A DNA stretch of 57,703 nt from Gammaproteobacteria bacterium (GTDB lineage: Bacteria; Pseudomonadota; Gammaproteobacteria; GRL18). A model generated the notes under the pieces. The model did not search any database, was not told the DNA's origin, and saw only the letters and a list, made by a program, of their open reading frames with translations. Positions 1-6,917 of the stretch are shown piece after piece. The stretch's first letter is position 1. Each line of letters opens with the position of its first letter. Position numbers and translations under genes: made by a program. The stretch spans positions 1 through 57,703 of the forward strand of contig JADGAU010000003.1 of NCBI GenBank assembly GCA_015231865.1. Direction: 5' to 3'.

Positions 1-19
1 TTCACTATTGCGAATTATG

Positions 20-42
20 ATCCTATTGTTAACTAATAGGAT
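20..42. repeat. 8-bp inverted repeat (hairpin)
   Basis: ATCCTATT and AATAGGAT are perfect arms around a 7-nt loop. No T-run follows, so it could be an operator or a weak hairpin end of an upstream gene; it lies about 70 bp before the DUF445 start. Role unknown. Confidence 0.5.
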
Positions 43-113
43 ATGAACTCGATTTATTTTGGCGTTTTTTGAATGTAACTACAGTCTGAAATCTCTTTGT
101 GTTTAGGTTAACT

Positions 114-752
114 ATGAAAATCGAAGTATCAGAGTTTGATCTTAAGTTCCGTTGGGGAATACTGGTAACCGCGTTTTTTTGCGGCATCCTTCAACTTTTT
201 TTTACACAGAGCCTCATTAATGCTGCGTTTATTATTTGTATGGCGGGAGTGGTGGGATATTACACGAACTTCCTAGCCATCAGAATGTTATTTCAACCAA
301 AACAAGGTAAAGTATTGGGATGGGAAGGCCTGGTTCCTAAAAACAAACCTCAAATTGCAGAAAGCCTCGCAGATAACGTTCAAAATCGTCTGTTGTCTCC
401 TGAAATCATTCTTGACTATATCCATGAACAGCATCTCCTCGAAGTTGGGACTCAAAAAGTAATCAACTGGGTGGATAAGCTGATTGAAGATGAAAGTATT
501 CGAAGCAAAATGACTTCAAAAATAACAGATCTGTTAAGTGAAAAAGGGGCCTCTTTGCTGGAAGAAGTATTTAATTTTTCTGATGAGATGATCATCAACA
601 TGGCCCAAAACCCTGAAGAAATCACAAAACATTGGACCGTATTCCGTATACAAATTGTGGATTATATTAAAACCCAGGAAAATCGTCAACATGTGGCAGA
701 CTTAATCAAAACGGTGATTGAAAAAGAAATCCCTAAAATTGTTGCATTATGA
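114..752 (+). pseudogene. DUF445 family membrane protein, 3'-truncated
   Basis: The protein opens with two hydrophobic segments and the family signature GYYTNFLAIRMLF (about residues 50–60), followed by the VPKNKPQIAESLADNVQNRL stretch typical of DUF445 proteins, which are usually about 400 residues. Here only about 212 remain. I prefer ATG 114 over GTG 99 because AGG sits 7 nt upstream of it. The frame ends where the sequence switches to an unrelated exonuclease-like fragment on the opposite strand, so the 3' half was probably lost by recombination. DUF445 proteins are inner-membrane proteins of unknown role. Confidence 0.75.
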
Positions 753-860
753 GGATCTTTATCATCTACCTCTGTATCAATCGCACAATAATCAGCACTA
801 ATAATTTCATTTACTAAAATACTTAAAGTTTTAATATCTTTTACAGATTGAAACTGAATT
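740..860 (-). pseudogene. Fragment of a 3'-5' exonuclease / DNA polymerase A-like gene
   Basis: Reverse-strand translation gives CAIDTEVDDKDPHNATILGI, which resembles the first exonuclease motif (DTE) of DNA-polymerase-I-type 3'-5' exonucleases, preceded by a short helix-like stretch. Only about 40 codons are recognisable and neither end of the gene is present. Its last codons overlap the 3' end of the DUF445 remnant, so the junction may be a microhomology event. Recognition rests on memory of the family, not on a search. Confidence 0.45.
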
Positions 861-975
861 ACAAAAAGTAAAAGGAACCGATGGTCAAACAATCATTTTA
901 AACTTTCGTGACCCTACTTATAGTTCAGTCGACGGCGGCTATCATCCAGTAGAAATTATGATTAATGAACAAGGC
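847..975 (+). pseudogene. Fragment of a DUF2787 family protein
   Basis: A 43-codon open stretch contains NFRDPTYSSVDGGYHPVEI, which matches the conserved FRDP-Y-S--GGYHPVE core of DUF2787, a small protein family common on Vibrio and Shewanella elements. No start codon or proper C-terminus is present. It is sandwiched between the exonuclease fragment and the IS3 remnant. Confidence 0.5.
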
Positions 976-1190
976 ATTATCCTGCTGATATTCTTTGACC
1001 CAACGTCCTAACATATTGGCATTTACATCCAGGCTTCTGGCTGCTTCAGCTCGGCTATAGCCTTGCTCTAATACTAAATTAATTGCATCGTGTTGAATTC
1101 AGGTGAATGTTGTTTTCGTTTTCCCATTTTTCTCTCCAGTTAAGTAAAATCATACTTAACTGGGTTGTACAAATCCATTAGACCACATCA
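976..1190 (-). mobile_element. IS3-family remnant: 5' end of transposase orfA
   Basis: From an ATG at 1127 the reverse strand reads MGKRKQHSPEF, then after a one-base frameshift continues AINLVLEQGYSRAEAARSLD and NANMLGRWVKEYQQ. This is the helix-turn-helix N-terminus of an IS3-type OrfA. The rest of the element (orfA 3' part, orfB, far terminus) is missing. The region upstream of the ATG includes a perfect palindrome and may hold one IS end. Confidence 0.7.
1136..1163. repeat. 10-bp perfect inverted repeat upstream of IS3 orfA
   Basis: CCAGTTAAGT and ACTTAACTGG are separated by 8 nt and lie directly upstream of the orfA ATG on the minus strand. It could form a hairpin covering the transposase ribosome-binding region, or be part of the IS end. 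Confidence 0.6.
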
Positions 1191-1312
1191 ATATGATTAT
1201 CCTTCCAAATTGGAATTTCCAAGTTGTTTTTAATAGCATGTTTTACAACTTTAACAGCAGCATTATTAACGGCCCTGATAGCTGTTTCCTTATAAAACTG
1301 TTTTTCATCCAT
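1178..1312 (-). CDS. Small protein, 44 aa, antitoxin-like
   Basis: The frame starts at ATG 1312 and reads MDEKQFYKETAIRAVNNAAV, ending PIWKDNHIDVV. The layout of a helical N-terminus followed by a short -P-[IV]-W-[KR]-D- tail resembles small antitoxin-like proteins found next to RelE/ParE toxins, but no partner toxin adjoins it. It lies 20 bp downstream of ccdB on the same strand. Its stop codon abuts the IS3 remnant, so the natural end may be affected. Function unknown. Confidence 0.45.
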   Translation of the reverse strand: MDEKQFYKETAIRAVNNAAVKVVKHAIKNNLEIPIWKDNHIDVV

Positions 1313-1331
1313 TTATCTGAGTAATTTTTTT

Positions 1332-1646
1332 TTACCCGGTAATTGCAAAATCAAGAGAGGCAATAATATCATCTCTAAGGTGCTGAATGGTTCCAACAGG
1401 TTTCTTTAAATGCTTAGAAGGCATTGATGCCAGTTGGGGTGTTAGTAAGATGTATTTTTGATCATCGAACTCAATTTCTAAGGTCAGCTTAGACATATAT
1501 TCTCCCCTGAACATGGACATAATACCAAGCGGAATCACAATTCGTGTGGCAATGTCAGAAATAACCGGATTTTGTATATCGACTACATAAGGGTAGTGTT
1601 TTCTGGTTGTTTTGCTTGGGTTTTGGAAGACATCAAACTGAGCCAT
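1332..1646 (-). CDS. ccdB: CcdB family toxin (type II toxin–antitoxin)
   Basis: This 104-residue protein has the CcdB hallmarks: QFDVFQNP at the N-terminus, a central TRIVIPL strand, LTPQLASMP, and the C-terminal DDIIASLDFAITG tail. In the family this tail contacts DNA gyrase GyrA, and CcdB poisons the gyrase–DNA complex. Its start overlaps the stop of ccdA by one nucleotide, the usual antitoxin-first, translationally coupled arrangement. The length is normal and no lesion is visible, so the module is probably functional. Confidence 0.93.
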   Translation of the reverse strand: MAQFDVFQNPSKTTRKHYPYVVDIQNPVISDIATRIVIPLGIMSMFRGEYMSKLTLEIEFDDQKYILLTPQLASMPSKHLKKPVGTIQHLRDDIIASLDFAITG

Positions 1647-1891
1647 TAAAACTCCCTATATTCATCACCAAAGCATCCATGTTCATCAACAAAATCATTA
1701 TAGGCTTTGATCGCCTTTTTATTTTCTTCTTGCCATTTATTTCCTTCAGCCTCAGATAACATTGATGTTAATGCTTTTTCCAAGGTAGCAGAAAGGTTAA
1801 TGTTTAGTGCTTTAGATTTCATTAGTAGATCACTGTTTACACTGAGATTAGTGGCCTTTTTAGGAGCCTTAACATCGTATAAAGTTTGCAT
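1646..1891 (-). CDS. ccdA: CcdA family antitoxin
   Basis: The 81-residue protein has an N-terminal ribbon-helix-helix-like segment (KKATNLSVNSDLLMKSKALN) and a C-terminal toxin-binding tail (KAIKAYNDFVDEHGCFGDEYREF region). In CcdA the N-terminal dimer binds the operon's own promoter and the tail neutralises CcdB. It precedes ccdB with a one-base overlap. Autoregulation is expected from the family; the AT-rich stretch at 1892–1950 is the likely promoter. Confidence 0.93.
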   Translation of the reverse strand: MQTLYDVKAPKKATNLSVNSDLLMKSKALNINLSATLEKALTSMLSEAEGNKWQEENKKAIKAYNDFVDEHGCFGDEYREF

Positions 1892-1950
1892 TTCAAGTAC
1901 CTCTTTGTTTTATATAATTATGCGCATTTTTATACGCATTGTAAAGAAGG

Positions 1951-2313
1951 CTATTTTGTAATCTGTTCCAGCATTTGATCATAAATGGAAATGCCTGCAA
2001 CCTTTTCATTCAGATGATCACTTTTATCATAGTGCTTATAATCAATACCGGTCAATCCGTGGTTTTGGATTAGGTTTCTAGCTTCCCTGTTAACTCCGGC
2101 ATCAATCATTATATTTTTACAGGTACGTCTGATGTCCCTTAATGAAAAAGGGGCAATGTCAAATTGCTGATAATATTTAGTTATTGCCTTTTGCAGTGTT
2201 TCTACCCGTATAGGTACATTACCGTTGGTCGTAAACGGATACTGAAAGTCATGCGTCGATAATTGATTAAGTATATCCAGTGCCCTTTCAGTTAGTGGTG
2301 TTAAATATTCAAG
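1951..2313 (-). pseudogene. Tyrosine recombinase (integrase), C-terminal remnant
   Basis: The reverse strand encodes LTPLTERALDILNQLS, then FSLRDIRRTCKNIM with the box II R-x-x-R-R-T arrangement, and IQNHGLTGIDYKHYDKSDHL, where one of the tyrosines is the likely nucleophile. This is the catalytic C-terminus of a phage-type integrase; the N-terminal two thirds are absent and the reading frame upstream runs into unrelated sequence shared with the istB fragment. It cannot be active. Confidence 0.8.
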
Positions 2314-2354
2314 AATCCAGCCTATCCCGGCTAAAGCCACCGCCGATAACTGGA

Positions 2355-2561
2355 CTCACTTTGACTTGTTATCACAAATCATTGAACTGGGAACAGGGAG
2401 CCACTATTATTACCACCAACCGTGCCTATAAGGACTGGCCTGAAATCTTTAATAATGACAGTACGCTCACATCTGCCTTGCTTGATAGACTGATCCATCA
2501 TGCTCAAACGGTCATTATTGAAGGCAAAAGTTATCGGATGAAGGAGAAATTTGAACCTTAA
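2355..2561 (+). pseudogene. istB: IS21-family IstB helper ATPase, C-terminal remnant
   Basis: The open frame contains GATIITTNRAYKDWPEIFNN followed by STLTSALLDRLIHHAQ and VIIEGKSYRMKEKF, the conserved AAA+ sensor and C-terminal region of IstB. A frameshift separates it from an upstream FDLLSQIIEL piece in another frame. The Walker motifs and istA are missing, so only a scar of an IS21 element is left. Confidence 0.85.
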
Positions 2562-2668
2562 TAGTTAACTGGTTTATATCACTCCTGGATCATAAATTTA
2601 GGGGTGATCGCTCTTTAACAATTTCAATTCGCCATATATTTATATAATCGCGGCGCCGCTCTCACCCT

Positions 2669-3109
2669 AATAACGAAGAAGCCTCAAAAATCAATCTTTC
2701 TGGTAGAATTGCAGACGTATCGATTGGGCAACGTGTTAGAGTTGCACCAGATTTGGATATTTTTATATATCCAAGAATTATAACAGTATGTGGGAATAAT
2801 GATTCACCCGAATTATTAAAAAATGTTAAGACTGATGTTCTTGTCCATGAAGCGACTTATACAGATAAAGTATTACTGAAGGTGGGAACTCAGGTACAAC
2901 ATAGTTCAGCTAAGAAAGTTGCAGAATTTTCTGAGTCAATCGGATTAAAGAATCTGGTTCTTACCCATTTTAGTGCTCGTTATACCTATGAAAATATTAG
3001 CGATATATCGGATGAAGCTAAGCTTTACTACACTGGTAAACTTTTTCTTGCTAATGACTTTGATATTTACCATTTAGATAAACAACATAATCTGAAGAAA
3101 TTGGAATAA
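2669..3109 (+). pseudogene. Ribonuclease Z-like MBL-fold protein, C-terminal remnant
   Basis: The segment CGNNDSPELLKNVKTDVLVH followed by EATYTDKVL, QHSSAKKVAEF and NLVLTHFSARY matches the C-terminal half of RNase Z/ELAC-type metallo-beta-lactamases, including the late histidine motifs HEATY, QHSS and THFS. The N-terminal HxHxDH metal site is missing. The frame is open back to about 2669, but residues before about 2760 do not look like the family, so a fusion junction lies there. Possibly not translated. Confidence 0.7.
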
Positions 3110-3111
3110 TT

Positions 3112-3222
3112 ATGCAGGATCGATATTCTGGTGATGTTGGAGGTTTTATCAAGTTTAGCCTATTACTTGTGAATACCGATACCATCAGTGGAGTCCCAGT
3201 ACCAGATATTATTTTGAGTTAA
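3112..3222 (+). pseudogene. 5' remnant of a conserved hypothetical gene
   Basis: ATG 3112, two bases after the RNase Z-like stop, reads MQDRYSGDVGGFIKFSLLL. This resembles the start of hypothetical proteins beginning MQ-RY-GD-GDF-K--LLR. After about 18 codons the sequence becomes the 3' end of the opposite-strand DUF1835 gene, so the rest is gone. Confidence 0.45.
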
Positions 3223-4125
3223 GTGAGTACCTCCTATCCACTTATCCAAGATATTAATATCAGTCCAATCAAGTTGACCTGATAACACGTCATTACCTGC
3301 CTGAGTTATGGACAGCTCTTGATCTGGCTTAGTTGGTAAAGTTAATTCTTTTCCTTTAGCTATAGCAAGGAGAGGTGGTGAAGAATTTAAGAAAGAATAA
3401 AGGATATGCCAGAAACTTGAATCTCCCATAAACATGCTTTCTTCTAATTGTTGATTCTTACCAAATACTTTACCAGGATGCTTTTCACCTTTAGATATGA
3501 TGGTGAGTGCTTGCTGTTCAGTTCTAGATAGACCATTTTTTTGACTTGGGAATTCTTGAATCATACGAATAACACCACTTTTAAGGAATTCTAAAGCACT
3601 GGTATCTATGTCTAATAATTTAGACCAACTTTCTGGTGTACTCTCTCTAAATGCTGACCATGCCTGATGAGCAAGCTTTAGATGTATATCAGTTACTTGG
3701 GTCTCGTATTTAAACAGCAATGGGAATTCATCTGGTTGTAACATACCCAGATATTGGTCTGTACAGATTAATGATAATTCAGTTAAACCTAAATCTTTTT
3801 CATAGAAAAAGTCTAAGATTTGTAAAATCTGGAGTTGATCATACAAATCATGTTCAAACCACAAAATGAGCTTATCAAAGTTTTTATAGGATTTAATAAC
3901 ATCATCCCTTTCAGAGAAAGAAGTTTGTATATCAGCAATTTCTCCCCATCCATTGTCAGAAATATACTTTGCTCGAATTTCTGACAGTTCTTCAAGAGAT
4001 AAATTAGCTGGAACAGATCCTTCATGTAGAACATCACGCCAAGGCAGATACCCTCCAGAAATACCTGCTTTCTCCATTAATGCAACAGTACTGTCACCAT
4101 TTGTGATATTAAGAATTTTACTCAC
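3163..4125 (-). CDS. DUF1835 domain-containing protein
   Basis: The 320-residue protein begins ILNITNGDSTVALMEKAGI and has LPWRDVLHEGSVP (residues about 28–40), the signature of the DUF1835 N-terminal domain. The C-terminal part (about 170–300) has no recognisable motif but reads as a compact helical domain. The start is GTG 4125, overlapping the stop of the upstream gene as GTGA, so translation is coupled. It is the last gene of a minus-strand operon with RNase H, alkD' and DUF1801. Function unknown. Confidence 0.8.
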   Translation of the reverse strand: MSKILNITNGDSTVALMEKAGISGGYLPWRDVLHEGSVPANLSLEELSEIRAKYISDNGWGEIADIQTSFSERDDVIKSYKNFDKLILWFEHDLYDQLQILQILDFFYEKDLGLTELSLICTDQYLGMLQPDEFPLLFKYETQVTDIHLKLAHQAWSAFRESTPESWSKLLDIDTSALEFLKSGVIRMIQEFPSQKNGLSRTEQQALTIISKGEKHPGKVFGKNQQLEESMFMGDSSFWHILYSFLNSSPPLLAIAKGKELTLPTKPDQELSITQAGNDVLSGQLDWTDINILDKWIGGTHLTQNNIWYWDSTDGIGIHK

Positions 4126-4478
4126 AACGAATCCAACTCAATGGCTTGTTGTATATAGATTTCGACTTTCTTGTTACTAATATCCTGAATAGTTTGTAAC
4201 TTAATATGTCTACGATATTTACCCTTACCCTCAAGTACAGAGTCGTTATCGTTCAGTTGGGCTCCCTGACTGAACTCTATGGATATATGCTTCTTATATG
4301 TGAAGATACCTCCAATCAAATCCTTATCATTAGAATAAACTATTCCACCGTATTTAATAGACTCAGATGATTCTGGTAATGATGATAGAAACAACTTCCG
4401 TGCCTCAAGAACTATTTGGTAAAACTCTTCAGATACTGTTCGGATATCATTTATATAATTTTCTATTTCTGGATTCAT
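4122..4478 (-). CDS. DUF1801 domain-containing protein (YdhG-like)
   Basis: The protein of 118 residues has the DUF1801 core: ESIKYGGIVYSNDKDLIGGI, HISIEFSQGAQL, and LEGKGKYRRHIKL near the C-terminus. Members are small single-domain proteins related to the iron-chaperone-like YdhG fold; the biochemical role is not established. Its ATG overlaps the stop of the alkD remnant (ATGA) and its stop overlaps the next start, placing it mid-operon. Confidence 0.85.
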   Translation of the reverse strand: MNPEIENYINDIRTVSEEFYQIVLEARKLFLSSLPESSESIKYGGIVYSNDKDLIGGIFTYKKHISIEFSQGAQLNDNDSVLEGKGKYRRHIKLQTIQDISNKKVEIYIQQAIELDSL

Positions 4479-4728
4479 TGGTTCACTTCTCCTTTCAGAT
4501 ATTGCAGCCTTAGAGGCTCATCAAACTTTTCTATCGCATAACGCAGCATCGATATTTTTTAACTACTTTACGGGTATCAGGGACTTTAATACCTAAAAAT
4601 TTATCACTTTCTCCATAATCACCTTTACCCGTTTTAAAGAATCGCATATAGTCAGGGATTTTGTCTGGGTTAGCGAATGAATGTAGGAGCTGACGAGCTT
4701 CTGATAGAACTTCTGTAATGGTATTCAT
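4475..4728 (-). pseudogene. alkD: DNA alkylation repair protein AlkD, internally deleted
   Basis: The first 60 codons encode a normal AlkD N-terminus (MRFFKTGKGDYGESDKFLGI, VPDTRKVVKKY). The sequence then jumps, in a different frame, to MLRYAIEKFDEPLRLQYLKG, the family's C-terminus. About 130–150 residues of HEAT-like repeats are missing. Both ends keep their overlaps with the neighbouring genes (start over the RNase H stop, stop over the DUF1801 start), so the operon skeleton survives although the glycosylase cannot fold. Confidence 0.85.
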
Positions 4729-5213
4729 GGGATTATATTATCAGATCTTAGTGCTACTCTTGCCCTCTTATCGACTAAATTAAATATTTGATCAATTTTG
4801 TTTTTCTGTTTAGAAGGCTTGTGCCCCTTAATCTTGATAATCTCACATTCAAGATTTTGTGTTATTGCGTAGAACTCCTGATATAGCAAATGATTCTTAA
4901 TCAATTTCCCTTTTTTAGAAAGATAATTATGATCTTCAAGGTGAGATTGTCGTGATGGTAATCGAACAATATTCTGAGAGTCAGTATAGATAATGACTTT
5001 CTGACCTAAGTGATCAATTGTTTTCAATGCAAATAACAAAATTTGAAGTTCTAATCGGGTTGATGAGGTATTTTCAAACTGCTGTACTTTTACTTGAGAT
5101 TTTAATTTATCAATGGCTAAGTCAACATCGGTTACTATTAAATAAGCACCATAACCCGTGCCTGACCGTGGATTTACACTACCATCAGTAAAAAAACTTA
5201 ATCTATTAGTCAT
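4725..5213 (-). CDS. RNase H-fold protein (ribonuclease HI-like)
   Basis: The 162-residue protein has the RNase HI acidic residues in order: D in FFTDGSVNPRSG (about residue 10), E in STRLELQILL (about 55), D in IIYTDSQNIV (about 78), and a late D in FNLVDKRAR. This fits an active RNase H that would cut RNA in RNA–DNA hybrids, though sequence around the motifs is divergent from housekeeping RnhA. It lies between the UDG and alkD remnants and its ATG overlaps the end of the former. Confidence 0.8.
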   Translation of the reverse strand: MTNRLSFFTDGSVNPRSGTGYGAYLIVTDVDLAIDKLKSQVKVQQFENTSSTRLELQILLFALKTIDHLGQKVIIYTDSQNIVRLPSRQSHLEDHNYLSKKGKLIKNHLLYQEFYAITQNLECEIIKIKGHKPSKQKNKIDQIFNLVDKRARVALRSDNIIP

Positions 5214-5429
5214 TCAGTAATTCAGGTCTAATCACCCAGTTAATTTACCACATTTGTAACCTAAAGCTTCACCAACTAATACAATTCTATTACCTGACAA
5301 GTTAAACATATGATTCAGGTACTGTCGTAGATTATGGGTTAAATTGTACTGTCGATACGGGTTATAAATCGTTTCAGTATGCTGTTGTTTTCTTAGATTG
5401 GTTAAAAACTTATCGATTTCTTTCGTCAT
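5206..5429 (-). pseudogene. Uracil-DNA glycosylase family remnant with foreign tail
   Basis: From ATG 5429 the frame reads MTKEIDKFLTNLRKQ, NPYRQYNLTHNLRQYLNHM and RIVLVGEALGYKCGKLTG, the N-terminus and first catalytic motif (GEAxGYxGCxxTG type) of a UDG-family protein. It then stops at TGA 5232. In another frame the sequence ends NWVIRPELLND, overlapping the RNase H start. That tail resembles the tail of the histidine-phosphatase remnant at 22516–22697, so the deletion may span two genes. About 150 residues are missing. Confidence 0.75.
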
Positions 5430-5494
5430 GGCTAAATACGGTATACTTATTGTCACAATTTAAAGTCTATATATCTTATCTTAGGTCTATTATT

Positions 5495-5799
5495 ATGCAA
5501 GCAACAGCTGAACTTCAATGTATTCCGCTTGGTCAAGGTGTTTCTGTCAGAGATGAAGTCAAACAGGTTATCGATATCCTCTCTAAATACGATTTGCTGA
5601 TAGAAACTCATGCATCAGGTACCAATATTGAAGGTGAACTGGAAACGATTCTTGAGGCAACAACAAAAGTTCACGAATTACTGCATCAATCTGGTGTTAT
5701 TCGGATAGTCAGCTACGCCCAAAGTAAGTGCCCTTGGGGCATCTGAAACTGGAAACCCGAACAGATAAAACCCCGACATTAGCAGGTAAAAAACTCTAA
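5495..5799 (+). pseudogene. Thiamine-binding (MTH1187/YkoF-like, DUF77) protein, frameshifted
   Basis: ATG 5495 starts MQATAELQCIPLGQGVSVRD and continues ASGTNIEGELETILEATTKV, a clear match to the ~100-residue MTH1187/YqgV-type thiamine-binding family. Codon 75 or so is followed by a 20-nt insertion after which the normal tail, KLETRTDKTPTLAGKKL, resumes in another frame and ends at TAA 5799. In the present frame translation stops at 5746 with an altered C-terminus. The core fold may still be made. Confidence 0.75.
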
Positions 5800-6236
5800 T
5801 CTTCTATTAATTTATCAAGAATTGCAGTAGCATCATCGACAAACTTTGAACAGTGGGTTTCATGAAGATCCTTTTCTCTAGCGATTTTTCTGCCTTCATC
5901 AGTTCCGATATCACAACCTAATAAACCTTTACAGTTTGTACATCCATGTCTTTGTTCAAACTCTTCAGTAAATTCTCGTACTTTTTCATAGGCAAGTTCT
6001 TTTTTCTCTTTATCAGCTGGAGATGATGAACCAAATTCCAAGCCTAAGACTAAATAGGCACCTGTTAGTGCTCCACAGGTTTTCGCTTGTCTACCCATAC
6101 CGCCACCAAAGCCAGTCGCTAATCTACAGGCTGTTGCTACATCAAGATTATATTTTTCAGCATATTTTGCAATTATTGACTGCGAGCAGTTTAAGCCGTT
6201 GTTAAATTGTTCACTGGCAGGTTTAGAGTCAGACAT
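5796..6236 (-). CDS. C_GCAxxG_C_C family redox-like protein
   Basis: The 146-residue protein shows the named motif: C17 in GLNCSQSI, TCGALTGAYLVLGL (the GCAxxG-type turn), then HGCTNCKGLLGCDIG and a late C in HCSKF. Family members are small cysteine-rich proteins often presumed to bind a metal or act in redox relays; none is well characterised. It converges with the frameshifted thiamine-binding gene, their 3' ends overlapping by 4 nt. Confidence 0.85.
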   Translation of the reverse strand: MSDSKPASEQFNNGLNCSQSIIAKYAEKYNLDVATACRLATGFGGGMGRQAKTCGALTGAYLVLGLEFGSSSPADKEKKELAYEKVREFTEEFEQRHGCTNCKGLLGCDIGTDEGRKIAREKDLHETHCSKFVDDATAILDKLIED

Positions 6237-6325
6237 TGTTGTTCCTGATAATATATAAAATAGTTACAAATGATTTAAATTATATTCTGTCATAATATAG
6301 CGAATATCACTATTGGATTAATATT

Positions 6326-6916
6326 ATGGATTACATAAGAAGATATGATGACACGATGACATTTTCAACAGATGAAAGATGTTTTATCAATGAATTATTA
6401 AATACTAAAGACGATGAAAATTGTTCCATAGCTAAAGCAATTGTCGATATTGGCGTGTCAACTCAGCTTCATGCTGTGAAAGATACGATTGAACGCTATG
6501 TTATCATCCAAGGTCAGGGTGATGTTGAAATAAATCACCAGCAAGCTACCCATGTAAGTTATCTTGATGTCGTTATGATACCAGCAGGTCAAGCTCAGAA
6601 AATTACCAATACAGGTACTGAAGCATTGGTGATTTTATGTATCTGTACGCCTCGATTTAAACAGGAAAATTACATTAATCTGGAAATTAATGAAGAATAT
6701 ACCCCTGTATCCTGTCAAGTGCATAGTGAACTTGAATTGGCAGTTATGCATCAGGAAAAGCTAAATGTACAAATTTCGGATACAGAAAACATTTTTGGAT
6801 TGGCAACTGATATTGTGACTAAAGACAAATGTGAATACCTTAAGATTAAAGACACTACTAATGAAATCCATACGATTCGCTTAGATAAAATATCCAGATT
6901 TAACATCATCAAATAA
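6326..6916 (+). CDS. Cupin domain fused to Rof/YaeO-like Rho-inhibitor domain
   Basis: Residues about 35–110 form a cupin: H49 in STQLHAVKD, ERYVIIQGQGDVEI, DVVMIPAGQAQKITNTG. Residues about 125–195 read YTPVSCQVHSELELAVMHQ, then GLATDIVTKDKCEYLKI and HTIRLDKISRFNI, which follow E. coli Rof (YaeO: NLELACQHH, ASDLVSRKNVEYLVV, RELRLDKITSF). Rof binds Rho and blocks its RNA site, so the fusion could link a small-molecule or metal signal to transcription termination; that link is inference. It sits one base upstream of the DA1-like gene. Confidence 0.75.
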   Translation: MDYIRRYDDTMTFSTDERCFINELLNTKDDENCSIAKAIVDIGVSTQLHAVKDTIERYVIIQGQGDVEINHQQATHVSYLDVVMIPAGQAQKITNTGTEALVILCICTPRFKQENYINLEINEEYTPVSCQVHSELELAVMHQEKLNVQISDTENIFGLATDIVTKDKCEYLKIKDTTNEIHTIRLDKISRFNIIK

Positions 6917-6917
6917 T

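Noticed and set aside
2620-2700. attC or IS end at the GC-rich GCGGCGCCGC string
   Set aside because: No paired R'/R'' ends or flanking repeats; the string is short and isolated.
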